64,000 bases of DNA, from positions 620,001 to 684,000 of the forward strand of contig NZ_JAFBCL010000001.1 in assembly GCF_016907655.1 (NCBI RefSeq). The letters run 5' to 3'. Shown piece by piece: positions 36,507 through 45,980 of the stretch (within the stretch, counting starts at the first letter, position 1; each line of letters starts with the position of its first letter). The translations under genes and the position numbers were made by a program. Origin of the DNA: Saccharothrix algeriensis (GTDB lineage Bacteria > Actinomycetota > Actinomycetes > Mycobacteriales > Pseudonocardiaceae). The notes below the pieces were generated by a model. The model was not told the origin of the DNA. It saw only the letters and a program-made list of their open reading frames with translations, and did no database searches.

Positions 36507-36699
36507 CGGTCACGACCCGGAGGGCCGGTCCGGTCGTCGGCGCGGCCCCGGCACGCGACGGGTTCGCGGCCGGCTGATCGGGTGGTCGCGGCACTCGGGC
36601 ACACTGAAGGCACACTCCTCGGAGGACACGGCGCAGCGCACCCGCGAGCGGATGCGGGTGCGGGCGCGGGGATGGGGTGGGGGCGGGCGGTGTCAGCCG

Positions 36700-37158
36700 C
36701 TACTCGACGTTGCCGAACACCGCCAGGCTGGTGATCAGGCGCTCCAGCGTGACGGCGCCCAGGAGCACGCCGCTCCCGTCGACCACCGCCACGAGGGGGC
36801 TGTGCAGACGCGCCATGAGCGCCGCGACCTCCAGCAGGGTCGCGTCCGCCCGCACGGTCACCGGTTTCACCGGTCGGCGCGGGGCGCAGTCGGCGACGGT
36901 CAGGTCGCCCAACTCCTGCCAGAAGTGGTCCGCGTGGGCCTCGTCGACCGCTCGCGCGAGCGCCGGGTCGTCCTGGTAGGCGCCGGGAACGGCCAGGCGC
37001 AGCACCTGGGTCCCGGGCAGCACCATGAGGGGGCGCGAGCGGTCGTCGACGACGATCAGGCCGGGCAGGCGGCTCACCGCCATCACCCGCACGGCCTGTG
37101 CGACCGGGTCGTGGACGGTGACCGTCGGCACGTTCACCGCGATATCGCTAGCGTGCAT
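36700..37158 (-). CDS. CBS-domain protein
   Basis: 152 residues made of a CBS pair: motif 1 around [32 protein letters not shown], motif 2 around [32 protein letters not shown]. Such pairs bind adenine nucleotides and regulate transporters or enzymes; the permease gene directly downstream is a plausible partner. ATG 37158 is chosen as it starts just before the first motif; a GTG near 37278 would add 40 residues without recognisable structure. Confidence 0.8.
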   Translation of the reverse strand: MHASDIAVNVPTVTVHDPVAQAVRVMAVSRLPGLIVVDDRSRPLMVLPGTQVLRLAVPGAYQDDPALARAVDEAHADHFWQELGDLTVADCAPRRPVKPVTVRADATLLEVAALMARLHSPLVAVVDGSGVLLGAVTLERLITSLAVFGNVE

Positions 37159-37456
37159 GAAATCAACCTGTTCGGCGTGGCGGTGGAGGTGTGCCTGTAG
37201 CGTCGGGATCGCGGCGCCGGCGACCGACGCCGCCGTCGGCGGTTCACGGGTCTGCTGTTCCGATCCGAGCACGGCGTCACCTCTTCCTCCGGCGTGGCAA
37301 CCGTCCACACCAGTCTGTGCGGCGCCCGGTGGCGGGACAATCGGTGCCGGCACCCATTCGCGGGTGGTGGCGGCATGTACGCGCCGGGTGGGCGCCGGCC
37401 CGGGTGGACAAGGGCGCCGACCCCCCGGCAGCCTGGAGGCGAAGGAGGCCGTGACC

Positions 37457-38410
37457 GTGTCCCTGTTCTGGCGGATCTTCCCGCTCAACGCCGCGGTGCT
37501 GGTGGTGGCCGCGGCGGCGTTGCTGCTCGGGCCGGTGACGGTGTCCACCCCGGTCCTGTTCACCGAGGCGGTGATCCTCTCGGCGGGCTTGGCGGTGATG
37601 CTGGTCGCCAACGCCGCGCTGCTGCGGCTGGGCCTGGCCCCGCTGGACCGGCTCACCCGCGCGATGACCACGACGGACCTGCTGCGCCCCGGCCCGCGCC
37701 CCGCGGCCACCGGGCGCGGCGAGATCGCGGGTCTCATCAGGACCTTCAACACCATGCTCGACCGCTTGGAGGCCGAGCGCGGCGCCAGCGCCGCCCGCGC
37801 CCTGTCCGCGCAGGAAGCCGAGCGCAGCCGCATCGCCCGGGAACTGCACGACGAGGTCGGCCAGACCCTCACCGCCGTCCTGCTGGAGCTCAAGCGGGTG
37901 GCCGACCACGCGCCGCCCACGGTGCGCGACGAGCTGCACCAGGTGCAGGAGACGACCCGCGGCAGCCTCGACGAGATCCGCCGGATCGCCCGCCGGCTGC
38001 GCCCCGGCGTGCTGGAGGAGCTCGGGCTGATCAGCGCGCTCAAGGCGCTGACCACCGAGATCGCCGGGCACAGCGGGCTGTCGGTGCGCCGCCGGTTCGA
38101 CGCCGACCTCCCCGAGCTGGGCAACGAGGTCGAGCTGGTCGTCTACCGGGTCGCGCAGGAGGCCATCACCAACGTCGCGCGCCACGCGCACGCCCGCCAC
38201 CTTGACCTCACCCTCGCCCACGACCCGGCGGGGGTGGACCTGCGCATCCGCGACGACGGCCGCGGACTCGGCCAGGCCCCCGAGGGTTCCGGCATCCTGG
38301 GGATGCGCGAACGCGCGTTGCTCATCGGCGCCGACCTCACCGTCGGCCCCCACCCGGGCGGCGGCACCGAGGTGCGGCTGCGCGTACCGACCCCTGGCAG
38401 GAGCGCCTGA
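37457..38410 (+). CDS. NarL-type sensor histidine kinase (HAMP + HisKA_3)
   Basis: 317 residues. Two N-terminal membrane helices (about 8-27 and 35-56) have almost no external loop, followed by a HAMP-like linker ([16 protein letters not shown]). The dimerisation domain has the phospho-accepting His in [14 protein letters not shown] (H131). The HATPase domain has the N-box [12 protein letters not shown] and G-boxes DDGRGLG and [14 protein letters not shown] 37457 chosen because GGAGG lies 8 bp upstream; GTG 37451 is too close to it. The 2-bp gap to the response regulator shows they are co-expressed. Confidence 0.9.
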   Translation: MSLFWRIFPLNAAVLVVAAAALLLGPVTVSTPVLFTEAVILSAGLAVMLVANAALLRLGLAPLDRLTRAMTTTDLLRPGPRPAATGRGEIAGLIRTFNTMLDRLEAERGASAARALSAQEAERSRIARELHDEVGQTLTAVLLELKRVADHAPPTVRDELHQVQETTRGSLDEIRRIARRLRPGVLEELGLISALKALTTEIAGHSGLSVRRRFDADLPELGNEVELVVYRVAQEAITNVARHAHARHLDLTLAHDPAGVDLRIRDDGRGLGQAPEGSGILGMRERALLIGADLTVGPHPGGGTEVRLRVPTPGRSA

Positions 38411-38412
38411 CC

Positions 38413-39069
38413 ATGCCCGAGCCGACGACCCGCGTCCTGCTCGCCGACGACCACGCGCTGGTGCGCCGCGGAGTCCGGCTGATCCTGGACGGCGAACCCG
38501 ACCTCACCGTGGTCGCCGAGGCGGGCGACGGCGCCGAGGCGATCGAGAAGGCCCGCGCCGAACAGCCGGACCTGGCCATCCTCGACATCGCCATGCCGCG
38601 GCTGACCGGCCTGCAGGCCGCGCGGGAGCTGTCCCGCCTCCAGCCGGCGCTGCGCATCCTCATCCTGACCATGTACGACAACGAGCAGTACTTCTTCGAA
38701 GCGCTCAAGGCGGGCGCGTCCGGCTACGTCCTGAAGTCCGTCGCCGACCGGGACCTGGTCGAAGCCTGCCGCGCCGCCATGCGCGGCGAGCCGTTCCTCT
38801 ACCCCGGCGCCGTCACCGCGCTGATCCGCGACTACCTGCACCGGGTCCGGGAGGGCCACGGCCTGCCCGACAAGGCCATCACCGACCGCGAGGAGGAGAT
38901 CCTCAAGCTCGTCGCCGAGGGCCACTCCTCCAAGGACATCGCCGGCCTGCTGGTCATCAGCGTCAAGACCGTCGAGCGGCACCGCGCGAACCTGCTCCAG
39001 AAGCTCGGGTTGAAGGACCGGCTGGAACTGACCCGCTATGCGATCCGCGCCGGCCTCATCGAACCGTGA
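38413..39069 (+). CDS. NarL/FixJ-family response regulator
   Basis: 218 residues. The receiver domain (1-120) has the acidic pair DDH, phospho-acceptor D58 in LAILDIAMPRLTG, the conserved Thr in LILTMYDNE and Lys in GYVLKS. The LuxR-type helix-turn-helix is at about 155-212 (TDREEEILKLVAEGHSSKDIAGLL, KTVERHRANLLQKLG). It is the cognate partner of the preceding kinase. The signal is unknown; the divergent CBS/permease genes could be targets. Confidence 0.93.
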   Translation: MPEPTTRVLLADDHALVRRGVRLILDGEPDLTVVAEAGDGAEAIEKARAEQPDLAILDIAMPRLTGLQAARELSRLQPALRILILTMYDNEQYFFEALKAGASGYVLKSVADRDLVEACRAAMRGEPFLYPGAVTALIRDYLHRVREGHGLPDKAITDREEEILKLVAEGHSSKDIAGLLVISVKTVERHRANLLQKLGLKDRLELTRYAIRAGLIEP

Positions 39070-39091
39070 GGGGGAGCCGCCCGCTCCCGGA

Positions 39092-39134
39092 GGGGCGGTC
39101 CGGTCGGCCGCGTCGTGGCCGACCGGACCGCCCC
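39092..39134. terminator. strong hairpin after the response regulator
   Basis: A perfect 18-bp stem (39092-39109 with 39117-39134), loop GCGTCGT. It is placed between the response regulator and a convergent small gene, so it can serve both. Confidence 0.8.
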
Positions 39135-39165
39135 GACGCCCCGGCGGCTCCGCCGGGGCGTCGGG
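39132..39165. terminator. second overlapping hairpin
   Basis: A 15-bp stem CCCGACGCCCCGGCG/CGCCGGGGCGTCGGG (39132-39146 with 39151-39165). It shares three bases with the preceding stem, so the two hairpins are almost mutually exclusive at their junction. Confidence 0.75.
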
Positions 39166-39178
39166 TTCCCGGGCGTTA

Positions 39179-39343
39179 CTAGGCCACGGCCAGGTGCACG
39201 AGCGCCATCACGCTGCCGGGGCCGGACAGGACGCCGAGCCCCACGGCGCCGTAGAACGGCTCGTCCTTGACGAACATGGCCACCATGAGGCCGGCCGCGG
39301 CCAGGACCGTGGCCGCGAGCAGCACGAGCACAACGACAGACAT
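39179..39343 (-). CDS. small membrane protein (54 aa)
   Basis: 54 residues with two hydrophobic segments: VVVLVLLAATVLAAAGLMVAMFV and a weaker AVGLGVLSGPGSVMALVHLAVA, separated by KDEPFYG. ATG at 39343 with AAAGG about 8 bp upstream. Family not recognised. It ends against the double hairpin at 39092-39165. Confidence 0.6.
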   Translation of the reverse strand: MSVVVLVLLAATVLAAAGLMVAMFVKDEPFYGAVGLGVLSGPGSVMALVHLAVA

Positions 39344-39455
39344 CGAAAAGCCTTTCCAGAGCACGGGTCGACGGCTCGCACGCGGACCGGCGCCACCTCC
39401 GAGCGGGGGGCGCGGCAGCCGCGTCGAGCGCGGTTTCAGAGCGGGTCGGGTCCGA

Positions 39456-39842
39456 TCACGCGACCGGAGGCGCCCGGCTCGACCGCGGTGTCGGCTCGGC
39501 AGCCGCAGCACCGGCAGCACCGACCAGGTCGAGGGACGACCGCCCCCGCAGGGCGCGCTCGACGGTCGCGCACGGGCACACGACCCACCAGGTCTCCACC
39601 AGGGTCGTGGTCGACGCGCTGCGCACCCCCACCGACACCCGCAACCAGTCGTGCAGGTCGTCGTTCATCGACGGCGCGGCCGACGTCGACTCGCCGAGCA
39701 CCGGCGGTCCGTGCAGCGGTCCGTGCAGCGGCGCCGAAGCCCCGCCGCCGGAACCCGGCGCCACCGCGGCGCTCACCCCGAGCAGCACGAGCAGCAGCGC
39801 GAGCAGCAGGCCGAACCGGCCCGTCCGCACCACTGCAGGCAC
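39456..39842 (-). CDS. secreted hypothetical protein
   Basis: 128 residues. A signal-peptide-like N-terminus (RTGRFGLLLALLLVLLGVSAAVA) is followed by a Gly/Pro-rich stretch with an HGPLHGP repeat. The compact middle has LHDWLRVSVGVRSASTTTLVETWWVVCPC with two Cys, then an Ala/Pro-rich tail. Not recognised. GTG start; codon usage supports a real gene but confidence is moderate. Confidence 0.5.
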   Translation of the reverse strand: MPAVVRTGRFGLLLALLLVLLGVSAAVAPGSGGGASAPLHGPLHGPPVLGESTSAAPSMNDDLHDWLRVSVGVRSASTTTLVETWWVVCPCATVERALRGRSSLDLVGAAGAAAAEPTPRSSRAPPVA

Positions 39843-40000
39843 CGCTTTCCCCCTCTACCGCGTCAACGCACTCTTCCGAGGTCGCGCACAGCCTACGTGC
39901 GGGCCGCCGCGGTGGTCCTGTCCCCGGCGACCGCGACCTCCCCGCGCCCGGGGATCGGCGCGTCCGCGGTGCAGGGGGCCGCCGCGTCGGCCGGGGCCGG

Positions 40001-40759
40001 TCACCGGCACTCCTCGGCGAAGCGGGCGATGAGGTCGGCGGTGTGCCTGCTGTGCACGTGCGGGAAGCCGTGCCCTCCGGGGACGGTCGCGCACCGGCCC
40101 TGCCGAGCCGCGGCGCCGAGCCCTTCCGCCCAGTGGGCGGGGCACAGGGCGTCGCGCTCGCCACGCACGACGAGGACCGGGCACCGGACGTCGGCGACGG
40201 CGTCCTCCGGGCGGTCGTGCCGGGCCGAGCGCACGAGCCGCAGCAGGGTCGTCGCGCCGACCCGCGCGCAGCCCGGCAGGGTGGTCCTCCACAGGTCGAG
40301 CGGTTCGTGCGCGCTGTCGCGGAAGTAGGCCCGCAGCAGGGCCGGCGCCCGGCGCAGCTCGGGCGCGAAGGTCGGTGACAGCAGGACGAGTGCCCGCACG
40401 GCCGCCGGCGCCCGGACGGCGGCCTGCAGGGCGGCCTGCGCCCCTGTGGAATGCCCCACCAGCACAACGGGTCCGGTCGGCACCGCCCGCAACCACGCCG
40501 CCGTCACGGCCGTGACGGCGGGCAGGTCCGCCCCGACCCGCCGGTCGCGGGCGAACACGTCGAGCAGGGACGAAACCGTCCACCGCGCGCACTCGCGCGC
40601 GAGTGCGCCGAGGTCTTCCGGGACGCCCAGTGCGGGGACGAGCACCGCACCGGGCTTGCCCGGCGACCGGCTGCCCGCGCACAGGCTGCGCACCGGCCGG
40701 CCTTCGACGTCGTCGTGCCGGACGCAGAAGGATCCCCGTTGTCCCGCACTGTCTTCCAC
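40001..40759 (-). CDS. alpha/beta hydrolase
   Basis: 252 residues. Nucleophile elbow GHSTG (Ser about residue 98), preceded by the VVLVG strand; an acidic residue in VLVVRGERDALCPAH; a C-terminal His in VPGGHGFPH. The triad Ser-Asp-His is therefore complete. The oxyanion region is VPALGV. Substrate unknown. Divergent from the LuxR-type regulator at 40899, with a shared 139-bp promoter region. Confidence 0.85.
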   Translation of the reverse strand: MEDSAGQRGSFCVRHDDVEGRPVRSLCAGSRSPGKPGAVLVPALGVPEDLGALARECARWTVSSLLDVFARDRRVGADLPAVTAVTAAWLRAVPTGPVVLVGHSTGAQAALQAAVRAPAAVRALVLLSPTFAPELRRAPALLRAYFRDSAHEPLDLWRTTLPGCARVGATTLLRLVRSARHDRPEDAVADVRCPVLVVRGERDALCPAHWAEGLGAAARQGRCATVPGGHGFPHVHSRHTADLIARFAEECR

Positions 40760-40804
40760 CGCTGAGCCCCGTCCGCGTCGTGACGGCCGACGGAGGGAAC
40801 CGCC

Positions 40805-40833
40805 TGTACCGCTTCATCAGTACGTGATACATT
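40805..40833 (+). promoter_or_regulatory. predicted promoter/operator of the LuxR-type regulator
   Basis: In an unusually AT-rich patch, TGTACC (40805-40810) and TACATT (40828-40833) are 17 bp apart. An imperfect palindrome ATCA-GTACG-TGAT (40816-40828) fills the spacer, a plausible repressor or autoregulator site. The -35 match is weak. Confidence 0.35.
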
Positions 40834-40898
40834 CTGCAATCAGGCAACTACCAAGCGCAACCACGCGCGCTGCGACCGGTCGACGAGGGGACTCGTTG

Positions 40899-41660
40899 AT
40901 GAGCGGCTCGAACCCCACTCCCCCGTCCGCGGGGCCCGCGGGCGCCACCTCCCAGGTCTTCCGGCGGTGGCTGGAGGTCAACGGCTTGACCCCGGCCGAT
41001 GTGGTGGACCGCTTGGAATTCCGCGCCCACCTGCACCACCGGAGCCCGGAGGAGCTGGCCGCGTGCCTGAGGTGGGTGCACTTCCGCCAGGACACCGACC
41101 CCATCCCCCCGTTCCTGGTGCAGGCGGTGTTCAGCGACATCGAGGAGGCGATGGAGGACGCCCTCGCCAGGGTCCGCCGGGTGGCCGCCCTGCACCAGGC
41201 CGGGGCGGACCTGGCCGCGATCGCGTTGCGGGAGCAGGGGATCCGGCAGGGGCGCCCGCCCGGTTCCCCGGCGCGGCGACCTGCCGACCGCCGCGCCGCC
41301 GATGACGACGCCGACGGCGGCGGCGCTCCCGGGCCGCCCCGCAGGCGCGCCGACAACCTCACCCCGCGGGAGCGGCAGGTGTTGCAACTGCTGGGACTGG
41401 GCCAGTCGAACCGCCGGATCTCCCGGTGCCTGGGGCTGTCCGAGAAGACGGTCAAGAACTACCTGAGTTCGCTGTTCGCGAAGCTGGCCGTCGCCGACCG
41501 GACGACGGCGGTGCTCGTCGCGCTCCAGCACGGTTACATCTCGGTGCCCACCGCCGCGAGCGGCGCATCCGGCACCGCCGCGAGCGGCGCATCCGGCACC
41601 GCCGCGAGCCGCGCAGCCGACACCGCCGCGAGCGGCGTTCCCGACGCGGTCTCCCCGTGA
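40899..41660 (+). CDS. LuxR-type DNA-binding regulator with repetitive C-terminal tail
   Basis: 253 residues. The N-terminal helical domain (about 18-110, VFRRWLEVNGLTPADVVDRL) is not recognised. The LuxR helix-turn-helix at about 150-212 (NLTPRERQVLQLLGLGQSNRRISRCLGLSEKTVKNYLSSLFAKL) is canonical. The last 35 residues are near-repeats of TAASGASG, from a 24-bp tandem repeat at about 41551-41640. There is no receiver Asp. The GTGA overlap with the following SDR gene couples the two. A cluster-specific activator is a reasonable inference. Confidence 0.85.
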   Translation: MSGSNPTPPSAGPAGATSQVFRRWLEVNGLTPADVVDRLEFRAHLHHRSPEELAACLRWVHFRQDTDPIPPFLVQAVFSDIEEAMEDALARVRRVAALHQAGADLAAIALREQGIRQGRPPGSPARRPADRRAADDDADGGGAPGPPRRRADNLTPRERQVLQLLGLGQSNRRISRCLGLSEKTVKNYLSSLFAKLAVADRTTAVLVALQHGYISVPTAASGASGTAASGASGTAASRAADTAASGVPDAVSP

Positions 41661-42382
41661 GCGGCCGGGTGGCCGTGGTGACGGGCGGCTCGCGCGGGAT
41701 CGGCCGCGCGGTGGTCGCCGGGTTGGCCCGCGACGGCCACGACGTCGCCTTCTGCTACGAGTCCGACGACGAGTCGGCGCGGCAGGTGGTGGAGGAGGCG
41801 CGCTCGCGCGGCCGGGCCGTGCTGGGCGCGCGGTGCGACGTGACCGACCCCGCTTCGGTGCGGCGGTTCGTCGAGCGGGTGCGCGCCACCCTGGGGCCGA
41901 TCTCGGTGCTGGTCAACAACGCCGGCGTCATGCGGGACGGTTGGCTGGCCAGGATGGGCGACGAGGCGTGGGCCCGGGTGCTGGAGGTCAACCTCACCGG
42001 GGTGTTCCGGATGACGCGCGAGGTCGTCCCCGACCTCGTGGACCGCCCCGGCGCGGCGGTGGTGGTGCTGTCGTCGGTGGTGGGCCTGGACGGCAACGCC
42101 GGGCAGGTGAACTACGCGTCGTCCAAGGCCGCGCTCACCGGTTTCGTCCTGTCGCTGGCCAAGGAGCTGGCGCGGTTCGACGTCCGGGTGAACGCCGTGG
42201 CGCCGGGTTTCATCAGCACCCGGACGACGCGGGCCTACGAGGGCAGGTGGGCGCCTCGGATCCCGTTGGGCCGCTTCGGCACCCCCGAGGAAGTGGCCTC
42301 CCTGGTCGGTTTCCTGGTGTCCGACCGGGCGCGCGGCGTGACGGGCCAGGTGGTGCGCGTCGACGGGGGCCTGCGGATCTGA
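41657..42382 (+). CDS. 3-oxoacyl-ACP reductase-like SDR (FabG family)
   Basis: 241 residues with TGGSRGIG, NNAG, the catalytic Ser in VLSSVVG, YASSK and PGFISTRTT. This matches FabG-type beta-ketoacyl reductases (NADPH), close in sequence to type II PKS/FAS ketoreductases. GTG start overlaps the regulator stop (GTGA). Its convergent neighbours are the ALDH and acetyl-CoA carboxylase genes, and a divergent ketosynthase is nearby, so beta-keto reduction of an acyl chain is a plausible role. Confidence 0.9.
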   Translation: MSGRVAVVTGGSRGIGRAVVAGLARDGHDVAFCYESDDESARQVVEEARSRGRAVLGARCDVTDPASVRRFVERVRATLGPISVLVNNAGVMRDGWLARMGDEAWARVLEVNLTGVFRMTREVVPDLVDRPGAAVVVLSSVVGLDGNAGQVNYASSKAALTGFVLSLAKELARFDVRVNAVAPGFISTRTTRAYEGRWAPRIPLGRFGTPEEVASLVGFLVSDRARGVTGQVVRVDGGLRI

Positions 42383-42391
42383 GCGGCGCGC

Positions 42392-43923
42392 TCACGGCCC
42401 GATCACGGCCGATTGCAGGTGGCTGGTCTTGAGGAACACGTAGGTAGCCTCGCCGTGGACGCCCGCCGACCACCCGGTTCCGCCGTGGCTGGGCAGCAGG
42501 TGGACGAAGTCCATGTGCGGCTGGTTCACCTTGAGCATCGCGCCGTTGCGCACGCCGCTCACGAACCGCTCGGCGACCGCCGGGCTCCCGGTCCACAGCG
42601 AGTTGCGCAGCCCGTAGCGGTTGCCGTTGAGGAAGCCGATCACCTCCGACAGCAGTCGTCCGCCGTCGCCGTCCGGGTGCGGCACGACGAGGGACAGCAG
42701 CGGGAAGAAGGTCTCCTCGCGGACCGCGGTCAACTCCCGGGCGGTGGCCAGGCCGTCCACCCGGAGCAGGGTCGGCTCCACGAACGGCCCGGCGGGGTGC
42801 GGGGCCCCGGCGAGGGTGAGGCGACGGCCACCGCACACGACGACCGCCCCGGCGGCGCGGGCTTCCGCCAGCACGGCCTCGTGGTCGTCACCGGGCACCG
42901 GCGTGAGCAGCGTCGCCTCGTCCTCCGGGCGGCCGGGCCGGATGTCGGCGACCCGCAGGCGCAACGCCTCGACCAGGTCGTCGGCCACCGCGGGGTGGAC
43001 CACGGCGCGGTTGGGCGCGATGCACATCTGCCCGGAGCCGTGGAACGCGGTCACCAGCGATTCCACCGCGTCGGCGAGCGAGGCGTCCTCCCACACCACG
43101 ACCGTGTCGTTGCCGGACAGTTCGAGCACGGCCTTCTTGCCGTGCTCCAGGCACGCGCGGTGGAAGCGCAGACCGCGCTCGCTGTTGCCGTAGTACAGGA
43201 TGTCGTCGACCCGCGGGTCTTCCAGCCAGTGCGCGAGCACGTGATCCGGTGCGGCGCAGAAGAAGTTCAGCGCGCCGGGCGGGGCGGGCAGGTCTTCCAG
43301 GCACGGCGCCAGCACGTGCCGCAGCAGGAAGGTCGTGCTCGACGGGAAGCGCCGGGGCACGCGGACGACGACGGCGTTGCCGGCCATGAGCCCGTGCAGC
43401 GCGGCGGTCACGGCGCTGAAGGCCGGCGCGTTGCCGGGAGGGTTGATCGCGAGCACCCCGTCGGGGTGGTGCTGCAGCACCAACCGCCGGTCGCCGTCAC
43501 GCCACTCGAAGCGCATGAGCCGCTGGTACCAGCGGCACGATTCCGCGTCGAACATCGCGAGCATGCTGTCCACGAGCCAGTCGGCGATGCGGCGCGGGCA
43601 CCCCTCGGCGACGAGCAGCGCGGTGAACTCCGCGGCGGAGTCCCGCAACCGCGCGCAGAACGCCGGTCCCAGCGCGAACCGCCGCGCCGGCGCCGTGTCG
43701 GCCCACGGCGGGGCCGCCCGCGCCGCCGCCGCCGACGCGGCGCGCACCTGCGCCGGCCCGGCGAGGGCGCACCGGCCCAGCACCGGCGGGGGCGGCTGGT
43801 GGGCGTGCGGGTCCTCCGACAGGCGGACCGCGGCCGGGCGGACCACCTCCCGGAGCGCGACGTCTCGGCCGTCGATGTAGGCGGTGTGGGTCCGCTCCGC
43901 GAGCGCCGCGGTGTCGGGTGTGG

Positions 43924-43927
<4 letters not shown>
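42392..43927 (-). CDS. aldehyde dehydrogenase superfamily protein, last gene of the ACC operon
   Basis: 511 residues. ALDH catalytic residues are in place: Glu in AVLELSGND (E269) and Cys in GSGQMCIAPN (C302), with INPPGNAPAF as the cofactor loop. The N-terminal 90 residues are His/Pro/Ala-rich and unlike typical ALDHs, and the YYGNSERG segment replaces the usual FTGSTxxG. It could be an aldehyde oxidiser or an acyl-CoA/acyl-ACP reductase. ATG overlaps the biotin carboxylase stop (ATGA), so it is translationally coupled to that gene. Confidence 0.85.
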
Positions 43928-45287
<1,360 letters not shown>

Positions 45288-45291
<4 letters not shown>

Positions 45292-45980
45292 GACGCGCCC
45301 CACCCCGCGGTCGGTTCGGGCTCCAGGTCGAACAGGGCCTGCCCGTACTCGACCACCCGGGCGTCCTCGACGTGGACGGCGCGGATGACGCCCGCCCGGT
45401 CGGCGACGACGGGGGTGAAGGTCTTCATCGCCTCGACCAGGCCGACTTCGGCGCCGGTCGCCACGCGGTCGCCGACGTGGACGAACGGGGGCTCGCCGGG
45501 AGCGGGGCGCCGGTGGAACACGCCGATCGCGGGCGCGGTGATCGGCGTGATCGGCCGTTCGGCCGCTTCCGGTCGCGCCGCTTCCTGTTGTGCCGTCTCC
45601 GGTCGCGCCGTCTCCGGTCGCGCCGTCTCCGGTTGTGCCGTTTCCGGTTCTGCCGCTCCCGGTCGAGCCGCACGTGGTTGCGCCGCACGTGGTTGCGCCG
45701 CTTCCTGTTGTGCTGTCCCAGGTCGCGCCGATTCCTGTTGTGCCCCACGTGGTTCGGCGGCTGCGGGTCCGGTGGCGTGGTCCTCGGCCGGGAGGGCGCT
45801 TCCCGCCGCAGCGCGCCCGTCCGCCGCGCGGGGGCGCAGCGTGACGTCGAGCCCGAACCGGCCGCTGCGCACCCGGACCCGCCGCGCGCGGTCCGGTCCG
45901 AGCAGTGCCAGCACCTCGGTGAGCGCCCGGAGCACCGCGGCGGCGTCGTCGTGCGATCCGTTGGCGGGCGGGTCATCCAC
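45288..45980 (-). CDS. accB: biotin carboxyl carrier protein with repetitive linker
   Basis: 230 residues. The C-terminal biotinyl domain (about 150-223) has the modified Lys in LVEAMKTFTP (K186). The N-terminal 45 residues form a small helical domain (AVLRALTEVLALLG). Between them lies a Pro/Ala/Glu/Gln linker of about 90 residues built from five-residue units of the AQPET/ARPET type, longer and more regular than usual AccB linkers. It overlaps the carboxyltransferase stop by 8 bp and the biotin carboxylase start by 4 bp. Confidence 0.9.

Noticed and set aside
35500..36734. C-terminal part of a 1,303-codon plus-strand frame beginning at the radical SAM gene
   Set aside because: After the G7 frameshift it reads antisense to the MFS and permease genes with His/Asp/Gly-rich nonsense; not a fusion protein.
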